Positions 60,136-64,000 of a stretch of 64,000 bases of DNA are shown one piece after another (position 1 is the first letter of the stretch; the number at the start of each line of letters is the position of its first letter). Source of the stretch: Pontibacter aquaedesilientis (GTDB lineage Bacteria > Bacteroidota > Bacteroidia > Cytophagales > Hymenobacteraceae); contig NZ_JACXAJ010000002.1 of the NCBI RefSeq assembly GCF_014773225.1, positions 496,001-560,000 on the forward strand. The letters run 5' to 3'. Made by a program: the position numbers and the translations under genes. A model generated the notes under the pieces. It searched no databases. It was not told the origin of the DNA and worked only from the letters and a program-made list of their open reading frames with translations.

Positions 60136-60882
60136 ATGGGCAACAAGGAAGTGAAAACACAGGCAGAAAAGGTTGATATCTATTCCGAGGATTTTGTGTC
60201 GGGACTTTTTGACAGTATGTCCGCTACCTATGGACTAACAAATTACATCTCTTCTTTTGGCTTTACAGAGCGTTGGCGGCATTGCTGTATAGAACAGTTG
60301 CCCAAACAGGCGCATTTTATGAAGGGCTATGACCTCATGACCGGGATGGGGGAGGTTTGGGCTTCGCTAGACAGAAGATTTGCAAAAGCTGATATCACTG
60401 CACTTGATATTTCGCCCATGATGTTAGCCCGCGCAGGGGCAAATGTATCCAGGTATACCTATCAAATTTCGTTGTTGCAGGCAGACGTGCTGTCGAACAC
60501 CATACCTGATCATTCCGCGGATTTTGTTATTTCTACTTTCGGTCTGAAGACTTTTAACGAAGCGCAGCAAAGTTTACTGGCCGATGAGGTCGTACGCATC
60601 TTGAAGCCTGGCGGTGTATTCTCATTCATAGAAATTTCAGTACCCCAAAATATGCTTCGTCCATTTTATATGTTTTACCTAAAGCGCGTGATACCCGTTA
60701 TTGGTAGACTGTTTCAAGGTAATGCTGACAATTACAGAATGCTTGGCCGATACACGTCCAATTTTAAGGATTGCAGTACTTTTTTTCAGCTCTTAGCCGA
60801 TAGGGGGCTAAACGTTAGGTTTACAAATTATTTTTGGGGCTGCGCCACAGGTGTATCTGGCAGTAAACCATCGCAAAAATAA
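60136..60882 (+). CDS. Class I SAM-dependent methyltransferase (UbiE-like)
   Basis: A 248-residue cytoplasmic enzyme. ATG 60136 is chosen; a GTG at 60130 overlaps the preceding stop. SGLFDSMSATYGLTNYISSF (about 22-41) is the UbiE-like N-terminal helix. The SAM site is YDLMTGMGEVW (about 65-75), a variant of the usual DxGxGxG. ALDISPMMLARAG (about 89-101) binds the SAM ribose, and DFVISTFGLKTFNEAQQSLL (about 128-147) and EVVRILKPGGVFSFIE (about 150-165) are motifs II and III. The acceptor is unknown; quinone or fatty-acid-like substrates are usual for relatives. It may be co-transcribed with the serine hydrolase. Confidence 0.9.
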   Translation: MGNKEVKTQAEKVDIYSEDFVSGLFDSMSATYGLTNYISSFGFTERWRHCCIEQLPKQAHFMKGYDLMTGMGEVWASLDRRFAKADITALDISPMMLARAGANVSRYTYQISLLQADVLSNTIPDHSADFVISTFGLKTFNEAQQSLLADEVVRILKPGGVFSFIEISVPQNMLRPFYMFYLKRVIPVIGRLFQGNADNYRMLGRYTSNFKDCSTFFQLLADRGLNVRFTNYFWGCATGVSGSKPSQK

Positions 60883-60886
60883 CTGC

Positions 60887-61744
60887 CTAAAACCGCTTCA
60901 AGTGGTTCCGCTGGAAAGTCCATTCCGGGGTAAGGAGAGGTCCGCTGAAATTGGCGCTGTACCAAGGGCTTATACTTGGATTCATGGGATTCTTGAGAAT
61001 CTGAATTTCCTGAGCCGGCATGTAGCTTTGAGCCAGCAAAAACAGCTTTTCCCCGGTCTGGTCATGCACAGCCATATCCATCACAATCACGGCATGGCCG
61101 GGACTTCCGCCCTTGATGAACACGTCGCCAATCTGAATGTCATTAATCGAAACAGCTTTCATCTCTTTCTCTAGCGACAAAGTGCCGGCATAGGTGAAGA
61201 CCACGTGGAGGTAATCCTTGAAAGAAGCAGAGGCTGTTGACGGGGCGGCTTTCTTGACCCAAGAGCAATCGTTCCCCTTTACCTGTACGCGGTAGCCTTG
61301 CCGCCACTTGCTGTAGTCGGCCCGGAAACCGCTCGTGAAGTTGAAGTGAATGGCATCATACCTTTCCTGCCCATACAAATACTCTGCCCGCAAACGCATC
61401 ACAGCATCGGCGCATTGTTGCAAATCCCGGTTGCCAACATCTATGTCGAGCACGGCGTCATAAATACCGTCATTTGGTTTAACCGCTCCATTGTAATAAT
61501 GCACCTTTACGCCATGTGGCTTTAGTTTGAAATGCTGGAGGTAAGCGCCAAAGCTGTTATCTGGCTGTACTTTTCTTTTGTAGCCTCTGGGCGGTAGAAA
61601 CCTTTCTACTATTGTCTTCCCTGTAGGATCGACCAGCACTGCGGTTTCAGCCATAATGTCCGGAGCATCTACAGCCGCCTTTTCGGCTTTGGAGCCGCAG
61701 GCAGTGAGCATGACGAAGAGAAGACTGTACAGGTATAGCGGCAT
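60887..61744 (-). CDS. DUF4846 lipoprotein
   Basis: A 285-residue protein from ATG 61744 (the frame is open to 61807; the shorter form has a lipobox, LLFVMLTAC, Cys16). Conserved DUF4846 parts include FLPPRGYKR (about 48-56), FGAYLQHFKLKPHG (about 63-76), VLDIDVGNRDLQQCADAVMR (about 95-114) and HFNFTSGFRADYSKWRQGYR (about 131-150), with GDVFIKGGSPGHAVIVMDMA (about 210-229) holding a conserved His. The latter resembles a papain-like or NlpC-like active site, so enzymatic function is possible but unproven. It is anchored in the periplasm. It converges with the methyltransferase gene four bases away. Confidence 0.85.
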   Translation of the reverse strand: MPLYLYSLLFVMLTACGSKAEKAAVDAPDIMAETAVLVDPTGKTIVERFLPPRGYKRKVQPDNSFGAYLQHFKLKPHGVKVHYYNGAVKPNDGIYDAVLDIDVGNRDLQQCADAVMRLRAEYLYGQERYDAIHFNFTSGFRADYSKWRQGYRVQVKGNDCSWVKKAAPSTASASFKDYLHVVFTYAGTLSLEKEMKAVSINDIQIGDVFIKGGSPGHAVIVMDMAVHDQTGEKLFLLAQSYMPAQEIQILKNPMNPSISPWYSANFSGPLLTPEWTFQRNHLKRF

Positions 61745-61904
61745 CTTACAGGTGATAGGTTTCAATCTGAGGTGATCATTCGCAAGCAATTTATACTTGT
61801 TGCTCACTATTAGTATACGACTATAGGATTGATAGAACGAGTTTTGACTGGATCAGATACTTCCCCAGCAGGATTACAAGTATAGGACTCATGCTCTTCA
61901 TACC

Positions 61905-62681
61905 TTACTTTCTTTTGCCAATAAAGCGTTCTTTTACCCGAGGGTATCCTTTTTGTGTGAAAGGCTTTGTATCATCCCCATAGGTATAGTTTACCTCAAT
62001 CGAGTCAGGCGAGGTTAAAACAGCCCAGGCATCCACCCCTTTGCAGCCATCGCCATACCAGGCATGGTTATAGAATCTGTGCACCCGCGCCCCTCTGCCT
62101 CCTGTCCAGGTTAGCCCACTGGGCATACATCCCTTGTTTATGTTTCTAATATAATATTTTGGAAAGCCATCCACATCAAACTCTCTGCTGATCTCAAACT
62201 CAAACACATCGTTCGGGCTACTCACGTTGTAGCCTACGTATTTGCCGATCGCGAATGAGTAACCCCAGTCCATCACATGGAATGTTTTGGTGAGCGTGTC
62301 AATACCCGGGTCATCTGGGAAATTGATCAGGTCGGGCTCGTAGGTTACAATTAACTGTACATCCACGTTGCCTTCCGGGTGCATGAAACGCAGCGCGAAG
62401 GAAGGCTTATCGAAAGTACGTTCATCATTCCCTACCTTCCACTGATAGCTTTTGTACTTCTTGTTTTTGGCAGCTTTAAAGACAATGCCATTATACATGA
62501 GCACTGTATCAGCAACAAAAAGACTGTCACTTACATTTTCGTAAATAGTGAAGTCAGCTCTGGTTCTGATTGGCTCTTCTAACTCTTTTGGGTTAACCGT
62601 AGGCTTCCTATCACAACTGCTTACCCCAAATCCTGCCAAAATAAATGCAAAGCATGCCTGTATCAAATAATTTGTTTTCAT
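61905..62681 (-). CDS. Lipoprotein of unknown function
   Basis: A 258-residue protein with a lipoprotein signal (MKTNYLIQACFAFILAGFGV, then SSC with the anchor Cys at about 23). The mature part seems beta-rich with PKD-like features: YKSYQWKVGNDERTF (about 76-90), VDVQLIVTYEPD (about 105-116). A Cys pair in NKGCMPSGLTW and YGDGCKGVDAW (about 184 and 213) may form a disulfide. I do not recognise a family. It may be a surface lipoprotein. The AT-rich upstream gap of about 150 bases contains no clear promoter box. Confidence 0.75.
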   Translation of the reverse strand: MKTNYLIQACFAFILAGFGVSSCDRKPTVNPKELEEPIRTRADFTIYENVSDSLFVADTVLMYNGIVFKAAKNKKYKSYQWKVGNDERTFDKPSFALRFMHPEGNVDVQLIVTYEPDLINFPDDPGIDTLTKTFHVMDWGYSFAIGKYVGYNVSSPNDVFEFEISREFDVDGFPKYYIRNINKGCMPSGLTWTGGRGARVHRFYNHAWYGDGCKGVDAWAVLTSPDSIEVNYTYGDDTKPFTQKGYPRVKERFIGKRK

Positions 62682-62784
62682 GATGATGAATGCGGGAAAG
62701 TATGCTAAAGTAATAATAGTGGATAAAATTGAATATTACAATTCTTTAATGCTTTTAGTATAAACTTATACCTGTAAAAACAAA

Positions 62785-62812
62785 ACGAGCCGACTCTTTT
62801 GAGTCGGCTCGT
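62785..62812. terminator. Terminator after the amidohydrolase gene
   Basis: ACGAGCCGACTC and GAGTCGGCTCGT are perfect 12-bp arms around TTTT, about 25 bases beyond the amidohydrolase stop on the minus strand; A-rich DNA on its left supplies the U-tract. Confidence 0.85.
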
Positions 62813-62837
62813 TCATTATTAGGTTATACCTTTAATC

Positions 62838-64000
62838 TTAGTGACGGCAGGTACAATGCTCACCGGCTATACCTTCAAAGCGGGTGTCCGTGCCTTCGTG
62901 CCAGTCGAAGGCCGAAGCATACTTGTTGTTTTCCCACCAGAATTTGCCCGGCTTGCGGTCGTAGTTGCCAATCTCGTTCATGGTCGCGGCATCATACAGG
63001 CGACCGTTTATCATGGTGTAGCGCACGTGCTCGGAGTTTTGGATGTTCTCAAGTGGGTTCTGGTCCAGCACGATCAGGTCGGCCAGTTTACCGGTTTCCA
63101 GCGAACCGATCTCTTTGCTCATACCCAAATATTCTGCACCGTTCATCGTAGCGGCGCGCAGGGCTTCGAGGTTAGTCATGCCACCTTGCTGCAGCATCCA
63201 AAGTTCCCAATGTGCGCCGAGGCCTTGCAGCTGTCCGTGTGCGCCAAGGTTCACTTTCACGCCAGCGTCGGTCAGAGCCTTGCAGGCTTCAGAAGTTTTA
63301 AAGTAACCGTTCTTGTATTCTTCGTCCGGCACCTGCATTACAAAGCGTGAGCGACCGTCGATGATGGAGCGTGGGGTGAACTTCAGGAGTCTTTCCTTCT
63401 CCCATACCTTGGTGTTCTGGTACCAGTAGTACTCGCCGCTGGTCGCGCCGTAGTTCACGATCAGGGTAGGGGTATAGCCGGTTTTAGAAGCTTTCCATAC
63501 TTCTACCACGTCTTTGTAAAGCGGGGCGATCGGGATGTTGTGCTCAATGCCGGAGTGGCCGTCGAGGATCATGCTCATGTTATGGAAGAACGTCGAGCCG
63601 CCTTCCGGCACCACGGTCATATCCAGTTCGCGGGCCGCCTGAATTACCTGCTGGCGCTGCTCACGGCGTGGCTGGTTGTAGCTCTTCACCGAGAAACCAC
63701 CGGCAGCCTGAATGCGGCGCAAGTGCGAACGGGCATCATCCAAGCTGTTGATCACGGCTTTGAAGTTACCGTCAGCTCCATACAGAATCGTACCGGTCGA
63801 GTAGATACGCGGACCCACCATGTGGCCTGCTTTCACGGCTTCGGACTGGCTGAACACCATCTCCGTGGTAGAAGACGGGTCGTGCGTTGTGGTTACGCCG
63901 TAAGCCAGGTTAGCCAGGTAGGACCATTGCTGTTTCGGGCTCATGCCGTTGCGGAAGGTGCCCAGGTGCGCATGTACGTCCACCAGACCCGGCATGATCG
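62838..64000 (-). CDS. Amidohydrolase family protein, N-terminus outside the window
   Basis: The frame stays open to the end of the window (IMPGLVDVHAHLG at the edge), so the true start is beyond 64000. About 387 C-terminal residues are visible. The HxH metal motif is in PGLVDVHAHLG. YGVTTTHDPSS follows about 25 residues later. A conserved Lys (GGFSVKSYNQP) and later histidines (EGGSTFFHNMS, HSGIEHNIPI, NLGAHGQLQGLG) complete the binuclear or mononuclear metal site of this superfamily. ATMNGAEYLGMSKEIGSLET and GKLADLIVLDQNPLENI are the usual C-terminal hallmarks. It hydrolyses a C-N bond of a cyclic or peptide substrate, identity unknown. Related proteins often follow a WD40-like propeller domain. 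Confidence 0.9.
   Translation of the reverse strand, partial: IMPGLVDVHAHLGTFRNGMSPKQQWSYLANLAYGVTTTHDPSSTTEMVFSQSEAVKAGHMVGPRIYSTGTILYGADGNFKAVINSLDDARSHLRRIQAAGGFSVKSYNQPRREQRQQVIQAARELDMTVVPEGGSTFFHNMSMILDGHSGIEHNIPIAPLYKDVVEVWKASKTGYTPTLIVNYGATSGEYYWYQNTKVWEKERLLKFTPRSIIDGRSRFVMQVPDEEYKNGYFKTSEACKALTDAGVKVNLGAHGQLQGLGAHWELWMLQQGGMTNLEALRAATMNGAEYLGMSKEIGSLETGKLADLIVLDQNPLENIQNSEHVRYTMINGRLYDAATMNEIGNYDRKPGKFWWENNKYASAFDWHEGTDTRFEGIAGEHCTCRH

Noticed and set aside
1-64000. tRNA, rRNA, tmRNA or phage genes
   Set aside because: None was seen on reading through the window, but small RNAs cannot be excluded by eye.

Overview
The window looks like chromosomal DNA from a member of the Bacteroidota, most likely the order Cytophagales and perhaps a Pontibacter-like Hymenobacteraceae. 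The support is a SusC/SusD pair, many lipoprotein signals of the SxxC/AxxC kind, weak or absent Shine-Dalgarno sequences, repeated TAnnTTTG-type -7 boxes (TATCTTTG before fahA, mrp and dnaG), and families typical of this phylum (RibBA, DUF4846, DUF2490, M56-TonB fusions). The genus is an inference; no rRNA or tRNA gene was seen.

Region 1 (1-23.8 kb) is a surface-glycan (O-antigen or capsule type) cluster, all on the + strand. It opens with the 3' end of rfbA (dTDP-glucose supply). A strikingly AT-rich cassette (about 402-20300) follows: a Wzx-like flippase, a sugar aminotransferase, a WbqC protein, an acyltransferase, a soluble beta-propeller, eight glycosyltransferases, a TupA-like ATP-grasp ligase, a pyruvyltransferase, a probable polymerase, a PglC-type initiating transferase, a second ATP-grasp enzyme, an epimerase and a phosphoesterase. 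It closes with GC-richer PglE-like aminotransferase and PglF-like dehydratase genes. The layout fits a Wzx/Wzy pathway that starts on a UDP-4-amino-sugar and adds dTDP-derived amino sugars. The sharp base-composition edges suggest a swapped serotype cassette.

Region 2 (23.8-45.5 kb) is mainly housekeeping: a small DUF559 nuclease gene enclosed by a 44-bp inverted repeat, fumarylacetoacetase, Nfu and Mrp (Fe-S assembly), DNA primase, RibBA, an ABC transporter, a dipeptidase, a cytochrome c/sugar dehydrogenase fusion, PhzF, an M14 peptidase, DoxX, SurE, and a BlaI/M56/TonB regulatory group with a clear double operator.

Region 3 (45.5-64 kb) holds an orphan SusC/SusD pair, a histidine phosphatase, a GNAT acetyltransferase, a GT4/CgeB glycosyltransferase pair, a Nudix hydrolase, a serine hydrolase, a methyltransferase, lipoproteins and a truncated amidohydrolase. 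Its outstanding gene is a 718-residue fusion of a HisC-like PLP aminotransferase to a complete GRAS domain, the family best known from plant gibberellin and root-patterning regulators. It is divergent from a MarR-type regulator.

Two signals span many genes. The hexamer GGTATA/TATACC (often within AGGTATAG) occurs about 90 times by eye after position 20300, several times chance expectation, and only about five times in the AT-rich cassette. Strong rho-independent hairpins close most transcription units in regions 2 and 3. All functional calls rest on motif recognition from sequence; no database search was run.
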